A stretch of DNA of 64,000 nucleotides, taken from the NCBI RefSeq assembly GCF_000250675.2, contig NC_018681.1:8990001-9054000 (forward strand), written 5' to 3'. Within the stretch, counting starts at the first letter, position 1. Each line of letters starts with the position of its first letter. The notes under the pieces were generated by a model. It worked only from the letters and a program-made list of their open reading frames with translations, was not told where the DNA came from and did not search any database. The stretch is from Nocardia brasiliensis ATCC 700358. GTDB lineage: Bacteria > Actinomycetota > Actinomycetes > Mycobacteriales > Mycobacteriaceae. The translations under genes and the position numbers were made by a program. This document shows, piece by piece, positions 36,842 to 46,082 of this stretch.

Positions 36842-38710
36842 TCAGTGCAGCAGTGCGTCGCCGCCGAGATCCGCGCCCGCGGCGCCGGTCAGATCCGTGT
36901 TCGCGTGCGTATCGGCGAACAGACCGTTGTCGGTGGAGCTGTCCAGCCCCGATCCGAACGCGCTCGACACATCCAGCGACGACCAGGTGTTCGCCGTGGA
37001 GCCGACACTTCCGTCGATCCCCGCGGCCGTGTCCACCGTGCCGTGCGCCGTCGAACCGACCGAACCGCCGAGTCCCGCAGACGAATCCACCGCACCCTGT
37101 GCGGTGCCGCCGAGCGAACCACCCAGGTTCGCACCCGAGTCCACAGCCCCGCCGAGCGAACCACCGAGATTCGCACCCGCGTCCACGGCACCGCCGAGCG
37201 AACCACCGAGATTCGTACCGGCATCCAGCGAACCGCCCAGTCCCGCAGCGGTATCCACCGCCCCACCGAGACTGCCGGACAATTCGCCGCCGAGATCGGC
37301 GGCGGAGCCGAGGCCCGTGGACAGCCCGGTCTCCAGACCGGTGGTCGCCTGCGCAGTCGCGTCCAGCCCGGCGCCGAGACCGGTTTCGAGACCGGAGCCC
37401 GCCTGCCCACCCGCCTGCACGGCACTGTCGAGTCCGGCCGAAAGCCCGCCGCCGAGACCGGCGCCCGCCTCTGCGGCCGCTCCGATCGTCGTGCCGAAAC
37501 CGGTTTCCAGACCGGCGCCGAGATCCGCGCCCGCGCCGAGGCCGGTCTCCAGACCGGAGCCCACCTGCGCCCCGGCGTGCACCGCGCCATCCACAGTTGT
37601 CCCCAGGCCCGTGCTCACTTGCGCGGCCGAATCCGCCACGCCGCCAAGGGCGGCCGAGACGGTGCCGCCCACTCCGGTGTCCAGGCCCGCACCGAGTTCG
37701 GCACCGGCGTCGAACGCACCGTCGAGGCCGGTGGACAGTCCGGTCTCCAGGCCGGAACCCGCATGCACCAAACCATCCACAGTCGTCCCCAGGCCGGCGC
37801 TCACCTGCGCAGCCGAATTCCCCACGCCGCCAAGGGCTGTGGATACATTGCCGGTCAGTCCGGTGGACAGGTTCGCCGCGGCGTCAACGGTGCTGTCCAG
37901 CCCGGCCGACAGATCACCGGCCGCGCCGACCGCGCCGTTCAAGCCGGTCGACAGCCCGGCGCCGAGATCCGCGCCGAGACCGGTCGCGGCGTTCACCGTG
38001 CCGCCGAGACCGGCGGACAGATCGGACGCGGTGTGCACCGCGCCCTGCAATCCGGCGTTCAAATCCGTCCCCAGCTGGCTGCCCACACCTGCTTGCAGGC
38101 CGGCCACCGCGTCCAGCGCACCGCCGACACCGGTGGACAGGCTCGTCTCCAACCCGGTCCCGAGGTGCAGCGCGTTGTTCACCGCGCCTTGCAGTCCGGT
38201 GCCGAGGTCGGCGCCGACCTGCACGCCCGCGCCGAGGGCGCCGCCGATGGCGCCGGTCAGATCCGCGCCCACGTTCGCGGCCGTCTCCAGTCCGGTCTGC
38301 AACCCGGCGCCGATATTCGCGCCGATCTGCACGCCGGTGTCGATCGCGGAGTGCAACCCGGCGTCGATATCGATGCCGGTTCCGACCTGCCCGCCGAGAT
38401 CGAGGCCGAGGTCGGCGCCGACGTTCAGCCCCGCGTTGGCGGCCGCGGCCGCACCGACCGCCCCCGCCGCGCCGAGCCCGGCGGCGACACCGGTCTGAGC
38501 GCCCGCGGCCACGATCGCGGACAGCTGGGAACCGCCGGCGACCAGCGCCGACTCGGCGACCATCGGGGCGACGGCGGCGATGTCTTCCGGTGTCACCGCA
38601 GGCAAACCCGCGGCCACCAGCGCCTCTGTCGGGTTGGCGCAGTAGCCGACCGCCGCCTCGTGATCGCGAAGCAAATTCAGGATGAACTCGAGAATCGCGT
38701 TGGGTGTCAT
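36842..38710 (-). CDS. iniB: IniB-type Gly/Ala-rich repeat protein
   Basis: A 622-residue protein. The first 70 residues (MTPNAILEFILNLLRDHEAAVGYC ... LPAVTPEDIAAVAPMV in parts) match the IniB amino domain of mycobacteria. From about residue 75 to the end it is built of Gly/Ala/Leu-rich units with patterns such as GLxTGLxxAVxAxxxL and LGGSLGGAVDAGAN. Mycobacterial IniB is likewise Gly/Ala-rich; its biochemical role is unknown. No classical signal peptide is seen. The start at 38710 is set by AGGAG 9 bases upstream; an ATG at 38719 touches that site directly. It heads the iniBAC operon. Confidence 0.87.
   Translation of the reverse strand: MTPNAILEFILNLLRDHEAAVGYCANPTEALVAAGLPAVTPEDIAAVAPMVAESALVAGGSQLSAIVAAGAQTGVAAGLGAAGAVGAAAAANAGLNVGADLGLDLGGQVGTGIDIDAGLHSAIDTGVQIGANIGAGLQTGLETAANVGADLTGAIGGALGAGVQVGADLGTGLQGAVNNALHLGTGLETSLSTGVGGALDAVAGLQAGVGSQLGTDLNAGLQGAVHTASDLSAGLGGTVNAATGLGADLGAGLSTGLNGAVGAAGDLSAGLDSTVDAAANLSTGLTGNVSTALGGVGNSAAQVSAGLGTTVDGLVHAGSGLETGLSTGLDGAFDAGAELGAGLDTGVGGTVSAALGGVADSAAQVSTGLGTTVDGAVHAGAQVGSGLETGLGAGADLGAGLETGFGTTIGAAAEAGAGLGGGLSAGLDSAVQAGGQAGSGLETGLGAGLDATAQATTGLETGLSTGLGSAADLGGELSGSLGGAVDTAAGLGGSLDAGTNLGGSLGGAVDAGANLGGSLGGAVDSGANLGGSLGGTAQGAVDSSAGLGGSVGSTAHGTVDTAAGIDGSVGSTANTWSSLDVSSAFGSGLDSSTDNGLFADTHANTDLTGAAGADLGGDALLH
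37107..37232 (-). repeat. Three tandem 42-base repeats inside iniB
   Basis: Near-identical 42-base units begin at 37107, 37149 and 37191, each encoding a 14-residue LGGSLGGAVDxGAN block. Longer near-copies of about 75 bases start near 37579 and 37764. The array could expand or contract by slippage. Confidence 0.85.
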
Positions 38711-38719
38711 CGGAAACAT

Positions 38720-38724
38720 CTCCT
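38720..38724 (-). promoter_or_regulatory. Ribosome binding site that sets the iniB start
   Basis: AGGAG on the minus strand lies 9 bases before the ATG at 38710. The upstream in-frame ATG at 38719 would have no spacer, so it is not the start. Confidence 0.75.
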
Positions 38725-38773
38725 GAGAGCTGGCGGACCTTCACGATCCGCGTCGTTGGAATGAATTTCACGC

Positions 38774-38867
38774 TAGGGGCGCAACTCGTTACGCGGAACG
38801 GGGCCGACCCCTACTGCTCCCCCGGCGCGGCCGTTAGGGGCGGCCTCGGCATTAGGGGAATTTCCCC
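38774..38867. promoter_or_regulatory. TAGGGG repeats and palindrome in the iniB promoter region
   Basis: TAGGGG occurs at 38774, 38835 and 38853. The last is part of the perfect 13-base palindrome GGGGAATTTCCCC (38855-38867). They lie in the 294-base gap between iniB and the divergent Hsp70-like gene, where an activator such as IniR would bind. Confidence 0.45.
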
Positions 38868-39004
38868 GCGAGTTCCCCCACGCAGGTAACGGCGGACCGC
38901 CAGCTACCGAAACAACTGATGCATCGGCGTGCCCGCACTGCCTTTCGCACCCGGACTACACAGCAGCGAGACCCGACCACAGAGTTTTCGAACGGGGTTC
39001 ACGA

Positions 39005-40744
39005 ATGACACAGCGTGTGGCGCTCGGCATCACTGTCGGAGCGTCGAATTCGGTCGCCGTGGCGGCAGCGGGGGAGGACAGCGACAGCGTGCGCACGTGC
39101 CCCAGCGTGCTGCGACTGAGCGCCGGCGCACCGCCCGCCCTCGGCGCCACCGCGGCCGGCGACGGACGACACTCCCGCGAGGTCCTGCTCGAAGGATTCC
39201 TGGCCCGGGTCGGCGATCCGGTCGACATGCTCGCCGAGGACGGCACCGCGCATTCGGCCGCCGACCTCGTCGCGGCCGCCGTGACGTGCCTGATGGACGA
39301 GATGGACACCGGGTCGCGCGCGCCGGGCCCGACCGTGGCCTGCCACCCGGCGTGGTGGTCCGGGCACACCGTCGACATCCAGCGCGCCGCCTTCGATCGG
39401 GCCGGCCTGCACGCGGTGACCCTGGTCCCGGAACCGCTTGCCGCGCTGCGCTGGCTCACCGCGAGCCACGGTCCGCGCACCGACGGCGCGGTAGTCGTCT
39501 ACGACCTCGGCGCCACCGGCCTCACCGTCTCGGTGTTGCGCACCGGCGATCACGCCGGTTTGCTCGGCGCACCGCTGCGGAGCACGGACATCGCCGGTGC
39601 GGAATTCGATCTGCTCACCATGCGCTACGTTCTGGCAAACGTTACGGACGCAAATGATTTGGATCCGTTCGACCCGGCGGTGGAACGCGAATTGGCAACA
39701 TTGCGCGAACGCTGCCGAACGGCGAAAGAAGAGCTGTCGATAAATACCGCCACGGTCGTCCGGGTGCGGGTGAATCCGGCGGACCCGCACAGCAGCAATG
39801 TGCGGCTGGTCCGTGGCGAGCTGGAGGATCTGCTCCGCGCGCCGCTGCAGCGTTCGACCGATCTGGTCCGCGACGCGGTGCACCGGGCCGGTTTGGCGAT
39901 CGGCGATATCGGCGGGGTGCTGCTCACCGGTGGCGGCGGCGCGATACCGCTGGTCGCCGAACTGATCTCGTCCGAGTTCGGGCTTCCGGTGGTGGCCGCG
40001 CCCGCACCGGCGCAGACCAGCGCACGTGGTGCCGCACTGCTGGCCGCGGACCTGGCGGACGCCGCGGCCCGGGTGCCCGCCGCACCACCGGCCTCGATCG
40101 GGTCGGACACCGAAGAGCTGCCCACCGTGGCACTTTCGGCCACGCCCGCGGTCGCCTCCGCCTCGGCGGCGCCGCCCTTGCCGACGACGGCCGCCGGGCC
40201 GCGCAGCGGCAAGCGACGGCTCGCCGTCGTCGCGGGCGCGGTCGTCGTACTCGGCCTGCTCGCCACCGGCACCGTCGCGATCGGCACCGGCATTCAATCG
40301 AATCCGGCTTCCACGAATACCTCCACACCCGCACGCGCCGGCGAGATCGCCGCGACCGCCGGCGCCCAGCCGGGCGACCCCACAGATCCGAATGCGCCGG
40401 TCGCCGTGGCGGATCCGGCGTCCCCCACCTCGAATCGCCCGAAAACCGAAGCGGGGCAGTCCGGCACACCGGCGGCGACCACGGTGGCCGTGGTGGACAG
40501 CCGGCCCGCTACGGGCCAGCCCGCCGCGCCGCCCGCGGAACCCGGTGCGGCACAACCGGCCCCGCAACCCCAGCCCGCCCCGGCGCCGGCACCGGGTCCC
40601 GGCCCGAAACCACAGCCGCCGACCGCGCCCACCGTGCCGAGCCTGCCGACGGGCGTCCTGAACGACACCGTCGATCAGGTCGGCGGCACGGTCGGCACCG
40701 TCCTGCGCGCGCCCGGCCAGATCCTCGGAGGAAACGGTGGCTGA
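39005..40744 (+). CDS. Membrane-anchored Hsp70-like protein with Pro-rich exported tail
   Basis: A 579-residue protein with three parts. A cytosolic actin/Hsp70-type ATPase fold (1-350) has a first loop in ALGITVGASNSV, phosphate-2 loop VVYDLGATGLTVSVL (164-178) and adenosine motif VLLTGGGGAIPLVAEL (305-320). No Hsp70 substrate-binding domain follows. Instead there is one membrane helix (405-427) and a 150-residue exported tail rich in Pro, Ala and Gln. It ends with GVLNDTVDQVGGTVGTVL. It overlaps the IniR-type regulator gene by 8 bases, so the two proteins are made together and probably work together. It is divergent from iniB. ATP binding is predicted; chaperone activity is not. A transmembrane receptor role is inference. 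Confidence 0.85.
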   Translation: MTQRVALGITVGASNSVAVAAAGEDSDSVRTCPSVLRLSAGAPPALGATAAGDGRHSREVLLEGFLARVGDPVDMLAEDGTAHSAADLVAAAVTCLMDEMDTGSRAPGPTVACHPAWWSGHTVDIQRAAFDRAGLHAVTLVPEPLAALRWLTASHGPRTDGAVVVYDLGATGLTVSVLRTGDHAGLLGAPLRSTDIAGAEFDLLTMRYVLANVTDANDLDPFDPAVERELATLRERCRTAKEELSINTATVVRVRVNPADPHSSNVRLVRGELEDLLRAPLQRSTDLVRDAVHRAGLAIGDIGGVLLTGGGGAIPLVAELISSEFGLPVVAAPAPAQTSARGAALLAADLADAAARVPAAPPASIGSDTEELPTVALSATPAVASASAAPPLPTTAAGPRSGKRRLAVVAGAVVVLGLLATGTVAIGTGIQSNPASTNTSTPARAGEIAATAGAQPGDPTDPNAPVAVADPASPTSNRPKTEAGQSGTPAATTVAVVDSRPATGQPAAPPAEPGAAQPAPQPQPAPAPAPGPGPKPQPPTAPTVPSLPTGVLNDTVDQVGGTVGTVLRAPGQILGGNGG

Positions 40745-43352
40745 TATTGCCTTCGACACCCTCCCGTCGGCACGGGAGATCTTGCGGGAACTGGAGACCG
40801 CCGATCGGGAGCCGATCGTCTATCTCATCCGCGGCCGTTCGCAGACCGGTAAGTCGACCCTGCTCAACGAGATTCGCACCAGGCTGCGGGCTCGCGGCAT
40901 CCCGCTACAGGACGCGCTGGTCAACGAGACCGAGACCGCCGCGCCGGCCGAGGACCCGATCTCCGTCGCGCGCAACGGTTTCGGGGGCGCCCGCACGGTC
41001 ACGGCGCCGCGCCCCGCGCTGGTCATCGACAACGCACACACGCTGAGCCGGTCCGATCTCGACTTCCTCTGCACCGCCATCGAATCCGGGGCCCGCACGG
41101 TGGTGCTGGCCACCCAGCAGCGTCCGCACGATCCGCGCCTGCGCGTCCTGGCCGACACCGTCGCCCGGCGCGGCCGAGTGGTCGAACTGCGCGCGCTCGG
41201 CGTCACCGATATCGCGCCGTTCGCCCGGGAGCTCGGCATGATGGTGCCGCGCCAGGTGGCTCAGCACATCCACCGCCAGACCGACGGCATCCGCGGTGGC
41301 GTCGTCGCCGCGCTGACCGCCGCCTGCTCGGCCCGCCTGGACGCGGGCATCGGCGCGGTCGACGCCGCCGTCGCCGCCTGGGCCCGAGCTCTGCTGGACA
41401 ACCTGGAGCCAGATCTGCTGGAGACCCTCGTCGTCGCCACCACGGGCACCGGCTTGGACGCCAGCGAGCTCACCGAGGTGCTGGGCGTGGAACCCGCTGT
41501 CGCGCAGCACCTCATCGATCGGGCCCGGGCCAGCGCCCTGGTCACCGACGCGGACCTGCTGCTCACGCCCGCGGTCGGACCGCTGCGCACCCTGCTCGGC
41601 GATCGCCGGTTCGTCGGCGTGCAGCGCAAGCTGCTCGGCGCGCGGTTGGACGCGGGCCTGCTGCGCGACCACACCGCGCTGCTGCTGGCCGAATCGGGCG
41701 TGCGCGACCCGCGCCTGGCCGAATTCCTCACCACGGCGGCGGAAAAGGCGGGCCGGGAGGCGGTGCGCTATTACGCGGCGGCCGCGGCGACCGGCGCCGA
41801 CCCGGACCGCATCGCGCTGCGCTGGGCCGAGGCCGCGGGCCGCAACGGAGATGGCGAGACCGCCATGCGCCTGGCCGAGCCGGTGCTCGCCCGCCCCGGC
41901 GTCTCCGGCGCGGATCTCGCCGACGCGGTGCGGATCTGCGCCGCCGTGCTGACCCGGCGCGGTCTGGTTGCCCGTGCGGCACAACTGTATTCGTGGCTCG
42001 GCGCGCAGCGGGTCGGCGCGGACTGGGCGGTCGGCGCCACCGTGCTCGCGCTCGCGGGTGACGTGGCGGGCGCGGCGGAGATGTCCGCCTCGGCGACCCA
42101 GTGGCCGCCGACCGAGGCCACCGCGCACGCCCGCTTGATCGCGGGCGCGCTCGCGGACACCCTGACCGGGCACGAAACCCCGGACGCAGCACCGCGATCC
42201 GCGAATCGCTCCGCCGCGGCGGTCTCCGCGCTCGTGCAGGCCGCGCACGCGGACTCCGGCGTCGACCGCTTCCTCCCGTGCACCGCGGTATCCATCGCGA
42301 CGCTGCTGTGCCTCGGCACGGGCGAGCCGCGCCGGGCGGGGGACGCACTGCGCCGCGCCACGGCCAGCGGCCTGCGCTGCCATCAACTGCAGGTGCTCGC
42401 CGCCTGGACGGCGATGCTGGGCGGCGACGAACGCGCCGCGGCGGCCACCGTCGCCACGCTCGAACACGATTCGCTCGACCCGCGCGACCGGCTGCTCGCG
42501 CACGGTGTCGCCGTCGGCCTGGCCCGGCGCACCGGCGACCACGTCGCGCTGGCCCGGGCCTGGCAGGCCGCGCATCCGATGTTCGACGACGTCGAGGCCG
42601 ATCTGCTCACACTGCTGCCGATCGGTGAGCTGTGGCTGGCGGGCATCCGGTTACGCGACGAACGCCGGATCGCGCCGCTGGTCGACGCCGCGCTCGCGCT
42701 GCTGCGCCGGGTGGCCGAACCACCGCCCTGGGCGAACGCCTTCCACTGGTACGGCGTGCAGGCCGCGATCCTGCACGAGAACCCGCAGGAACTGCTGCCG
42801 CACGCCAAGGCGTTGAAGGCCGCCGCCGAGGCGGGCGACCGGCACGCCGCGATCCTCGCCGACGCGGGCCGCACCTGGGTGCTCGTGCTGCGCGGACAGG
42901 TCTCGGCGACCCCGGTGGCGACGGCCGTGGCCGGGCTGAGCGAGATCGGTATGACCTGGGACGCCGCCCGCCTCGCCAGCGAGGCCGCGCTCGGCGCCGC
43001 CGATTCGGCCACGGCCACCGCGCTGCTCAAGCTGGCCCGCACGGTCCGCGCCGACGCGAAGCCGCAGGAACCGAGCGTCGCGCCGCCGCAGCCCGTGGTG
43101 CGGGAGGGCACGCCGCCCGTCCCGGATCCGGCGATCGGGGAGCCGGCCGCGATCCTCAGCGAGCGCGAACGCGAAGTCGCCGAACTGGTGTTACTCGGCC
43201 TCACCTACCGTGAGATCGGCGCACGTCTGTACATTTCCGCCAAGACCGTGGAGCATCATGTCGCCCGTATTCGACGCCGGATCGGTGCGCGGTCCCGATC
43301 GGAGCTATTGTCGATGCTCCGTGCCATGGGACACGGCTCACTGCTGGTGTGA
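40737..43352 (+). CDS. iniR: STAND-type ATPase/LuxR transcription regulator (IniR-like)
   Basis: An 871-residue regulator. The AAA/STAND NTPase domain has Walker A GRSQTGKS (33-40) and Walker B PALVIDNAHTL with Asp98. A long helical repeat region spans about 350-790. A LuxR helix-turn-helix closes the protein (807-871) with LSEREREVAELVLLGLTYREIGARLYISAKTV. Domain plan, size and place next to iniB match Rv0339c, called IniR in mycobacteria and reported to activate iniBAC in response to trehalose. The GTG start has GGAGGAAA upstream and lies inside the preceding Hsp70-like gene. By analogy it should switch on iniBAC; the signal here may be relayed by the Hsp70-like proteins on both sides. Confidence 0.85.
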   Translation: MADIAFDTLPSAREILRELETADREPIVYLIRGRSQTGKSTLLNEIRTRLRARGIPLQDALVNETETAAPAEDPISVARNGFGGARTVTAPRPALVIDNAHTLSRSDLDFLCTAIESGARTVVLATQQRPHDPRLRVLADTVARRGRVVELRALGVTDIAPFARELGMMVPRQVAQHIHRQTDGIRGGVVAALTAACSARLDAGIGAVDAAVAAWARALLDNLEPDLLETLVVATTGTGLDASELTEVLGVEPAVAQHLIDRARASALVTDADLLLTPAVGPLRTLLGDRRFVGVQRKLLGARLDAGLLRDHTALLLAESGVRDPRLAEFLTTAAEKAGREAVRYYAAAAATGADPDRIALRWAEAAGRNGDGETAMRLAEPVLARPGVSGADLADAVRICAAVLTRRGLVARAAQLYSWLGAQRVGADWAVGATVLALAGDVAGAAEMSASATQWPPTEATAHARLIAGALADTLTGHETPDAAPRSANRSAAAVSALVQAAHADSGVDRFLPCTAVSIATLLCLGTGEPRRAGDALRRATASGLRCHQLQVLAAWTAMLGGDERAAAATVATLEHDSLDPRDRLLAHGVAVGLARRTGDHVALARAWQAAHPMFDDVEADLLTLLPIGELWLAGIRLRDERRIAPLVDAALALLRRVAEPPPWANAFHWYGVQAAILHENPQELLPHAKALKAAAEAGDRHAAILADAGRTWVLVLRGQVSATPVATAVAGLSEIGMTWDAARLASEAALGAADSATATALLKLARTVRADAKPQEPSVAPPQPVVREGTPPVPDPAIGEPAAILSEREREVAELVLLGLTYREIGARLYISAKTVEHHVARIRRRIGARSRSELLSMLRAMGHGSLLV

Positions 43353-43412
43353 TCCAGCACTGGTGCACAGAGTGCGGATTCGTCAGCCGGACGCCGAAGC
43401 GAGGTATTGAGG

Positions 43413-44525
43413 ATGGCCACAGGGGTGGGCCTGCGCATCGCCGAGGACGAGTGCACGGCGGCGATCGTCACCGACAGCGGCGATGAGCCGCTGCTCATCG
43501 TCCGCGAGTCGGTGCTGTACATGTCCGACGACGGCGATGCCGCACTCGGCGAAGCGCCGCCGGACGGGAACGCCCACGCCATCACCGGTTTCGTGCGCGC
43601 CGTCGGCGATCCGGCCGGTCTCGCGGTCGACGACGGTGAGGCCTACCGGGCCGAAGACCTCGTCGCGACCGCGTTGTTCTGCCTGATCAACCTCACGGCC
43701 GAGTATCTCAACGGCGCCGCCGAGTTCTACGCCACGCATCCGGGCGACTGGCCCCGCGAATACATCCAGGCGCTGCGGGACGCGCTGGACTACCTGGGAC
43801 TGCGTTCGGTGCTGCTGGTCAGCGAGGCCGAGCTGCCGAGCGCGGGGACCGCGGAGCCGGGCGGCACGTACGCCTACGACGCGGCCCGCGCCGCGCTGGC
43901 CGCGGTGTTGTCCACGCCCGCGGGCAGTACGCCGCCCGACCCGACGCACGCCGAGAACTCGACGGTGGACACCGTGATCATTCCGGCGGTGCCCGCGTCC
44001 GAGGCGCAGCCGCAGGCGTATTCGGCGGCCATCCCGCTGGCCGAGCCGCTGCCGACGGCGGACGCCGCGGAGCCGGAACAGCAACCCGAGCCCAAAAAGC
44101 CGGAACCGAAGAAGGACCGCAAGCAGCTGCCGCTGCTGATCGGGGCGGCGGCGCTGATCGGGCTCGTGCTCGGCGGCTTCGCGGTGGCCGTGCTGTTCCG
44201 CGAGCAGAGCGACACTCCGGTGCCGCCGCTGCGCGACGCCAAATCCGATCAGGTGACGGTGAGCCCGACCCCGGCCGCGCCGCCGGTCAACTTCCCGACC
44301 GTGCCGTCCACTCCGCCGACCACCGAACCGCCGGTGACCATCACGGCGACCACACCGCCGGAAACGAGCGAGCCGCCGCCTCCGCCACCCCCGCCGCCGA
44401 CCACCGAACCGCCGACGACCACGCCGACGCCGACGACGCGCCCGAAGCCGTCGAAGTCCTCGCCGTTCCAGCCGTTGCCGGAGATCCCGTCCATCCCTGG
44501 CCTGCAGATACCGGGCAGTCGGTGA
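43413..44525 (+). CDS. Half-length Hsp70-like membrane protein with Pro-rich tail
   Basis: A 370-residue relative of the protein encoded at 39.0 kb. Residues 1-140 align with its first 150, for example GFVRAVGDPAGLAVDDGEAY against GFLARVGDPVDMLAEDGTAH, and both continue into ADLVA/EDLVA helices and SVLLVSE/AVTLVPE strands. The phosphate-2 and adenosine segments are missing, so only the first half of the actin fold remains and ATP binding is unlikely. A linker (150-238), one membrane helix (239-262) and an exported Pro/Thr-rich tail follow, ending in IPGLQIPGSR. The ATG at 43413 has TTGAGG before it. It follows the IniR-type gene by 60 bases. A modulatory or signalling role is inference. Confidence 0.8.
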   Translation: MATGVGLRIAEDECTAAIVTDSGDEPLLIVRESVLYMSDDGDAALGEAPPDGNAHAITGFVRAVGDPAGLAVDDGEAYRAEDLVATALFCLINLTAEYLNGAAEFYATHPGDWPREYIQALRDALDYLGLRSVLLVSEAELPSAGTAEPGGTYAYDAARAALAAVLSTPAGSTPPDPTHAENSTVDTVIIPAVPASEAQPQAYSAAIPLAEPLPTADAAEPEQQPEPKKPEPKKDRKQLPLLIGAAALIGLVLGGFAVAVLFREQSDTPVPPLRDAKSDQVTVSPTPAAPPVNFPTVPSTPPTTEPPVTITATTPPETSEPPPPPPPPPTTEPPTTTPTPTTRPKPSKSSPFQPLPEIPSIPGLQIPGSR

Positions 44526-44690
44526 TTAGTAGAGCCCTTCCCCGGTTTGTGCCTTAAAGTGATGCGCTGACCGGTGTTGTCGGATGAATTCCCGGCGCTC
44601 GGTCTGTTGCTGGAGGACGACTGTGAGCCAACGGATTCCAGGCCCGTTGCCGCGGATTTAGCTGGCACTCGTGTGCCACGAAGGGATTTC

Positions 44691-46046
44691 ATGCGCAAGT
44701 TGGTGGCGCGCCGCGCCGCGGTCAAAGCTGTCGCTATCGCTTCGACCGTTTTCCTCGCTCCCTTGCTCGGCACGACCACCGCCGCGGCGGCGCCGACGAC
44801 CCCCGCGCAGCTCACCGCCGATACGCTGCCGCCCGAACTGGCGCAGGCCATCGCGCGCGACCTGAAGATGACGCCGACCGAATACCTGGACCGCGCCGCC
44901 CGCGCACAGCAACTGCGCGACTACGCCCGCGACTTCCGCTCCGAGCGTCCCGAGTCGTTCGCCGGCGCGTGGATCGGCACCGACGGCAAGCCCATCGTCG
45001 CGGTCACCTCGCTCGACGCCGCCAAGATCGCCTCCGCCGACGGCTACCAGACCAGGCTCGCCCCCGTCTCCGCGGACGGACTGGAGGGCTCGCTGATGCA
45101 GCTGAACCAGTGGATCACCAGCCTGCCGCGCGAGATCTCGACGGCGATCAACTCGGTCGCCATCGACTTCCTCAACAGCCAGCTGGTGCTCAGCGTCGCC
45201 AACACCCCCGCGGGCCACCTGCTGAACCTGCCGACCCTGATCGCCAACGTCAAGGTCATCCTCTCGCCCGGCAGCGGCGGCGCGGTGGAGCGGCGGCCGA
45301 TGGGTGGCGACACCTACATCAGCGCTCCGATCCCGCTGAGCGACGCCTCGCTCAAGGGTGTCGACGTCTGCTCGTTCGGCTTCAACAGCGTCGACGCGGC
45401 CGGCAACGCGCTGAACATCAGTGCGGGACACTGCGATCCGAACGTCGGCAAGGACAGCCAAACGGCCACCGTCTACTTCCCCAACGTCAAGGACATCCCG
45501 GCCAGCCCCGAGCTCGGTACGTTCGTCCAGGCGAAGCTGGGCGGGCAGAGCGCACTGGACTACTCGGTGATCAAGCTGAACGAGCGCGCCGTCCGCGCCG
45601 GCATGGACCAGCCGACCGTGCGCGGCGCGAATGGCACCACGCTGTCGATCACCGGCACCGCCGACCCGATCACCGGCGCGCCGGTGTGCAAGACCGGGCA
45701 GTCCTCCACCTTCACCTGTGGCTTCGTGGTGGCCGACCGGGTCGAGACCCAGCTCTACACCGCGGAGGGCGAGAGCAAGGTCGTGCGCGGCTTCGCCAGC
45801 TCGGCCTGCACCCTCGGCGGGGACAGCGGCGGCGCGATCGTGTCCGGCACGCTCGCCCTCGGCATCACCAGCGGCTCCAACGCGGCCGAGGCCCCCGATT
45901 GCAACGAGGCCAATATCGCGCTGGCACAGTACGGCGGCACCGCCAGCCTCGGCATTCCGATCCGGCCGATCCTGGCCGATATCGACGCCTCGTCCGGCGG
46001 CGGCGTCGGTAGCGGCATCTCGGTGCGAACCCGAGGCTCGGTATAA
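44691..46046 (+). CDS. Secreted S1 family serine protease (streptogrisin-like)
   Basis: A 451-residue preproprotease. The signal peptide ends near residue 34 (AAAAP). A pro-domain (about 45-195) has PPELAQAIARDLKMTPTEYL, an alpha-lytic-protease-type folding domain. The chymotrypsin-fold domain has catalytic His247 (SAGHCDP), Asp290 (LDYSVI) and Ser379 (GGDSGGAIV). Likely disulfides are Cys227-248, 333-343 and 373-404. The ATG at 44691 gives a proper signal peptide and has AAGGG upstream; longer starts would not. The next gene is a paralogue 36 bases away. Natural substrates are unknown. Confidence 0.9.
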   Translation: MRKLVARRAAVKAVAIASTVFLAPLLGTTTAAAAPTTPAQLTADTLPPELAQAIARDLKMTPTEYLDRAARAQQLRDYARDFRSERPESFAGAWIGTDGKPIVAVTSLDAAKIASADGYQTRLAPVSADGLEGSLMQLNQWITSLPREISTAINSVAIDFLNSQLVLSVANTPAGHLLNLPTLIANVKVILSPGSGGAVERRPMGGDTYISAPIPLSDASLKGVDVCSFGFNSVDAAGNALNISAGHCDPNVGKDSQTATVYFPNVKDIPASPELGTFVQAKLGGQSALDYSVIKLNERAVRAGMDQPTVRGANGTTLSITGTADPITGAPVCKTGQSSTFTCGFVVADRVETQLYTAEGESKVVRGFASSACTLGGDSGGAIVSGTLALGITSGSNAAEAPDCNEANIALAQYGGTASLGIPIRPILADIDASSGGGVGSGISVRTRGSV

Positions 46047-46070
46047 GTAGGCATAGCGGGCTCGAGCCCA

Positions 46071-46076
46071 TATAGT
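46071..46076 (+). promoter_or_regulatory. -10 element for a leaderless protease mRNA
   Basis: TATAGT fits TANNNT and ends 6 bases before the ATG at 46083, so transcription would begin at the start codon. No ribosome site is present. A 12-base palindrome GGGCTCGAGCCC (46058-46069) immediately precedes it. Confidence 0.55.
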
Positions 46077-46082
46077 CTGGGC

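Noticed and set aside
37107..37232. Tandem repeats that could suggest an attachment site or CRISPR
   Set aside because: Each unit is 42 bases, in frame, and encodes 14 residues of iniB.
36298..38764. Very long plus-strand open frames opposite iniB
   Set aside because: They mirror the repeated GC-rich iniB codons, contain Arg/Pro/Ser runs with no domain, and lack a good start.
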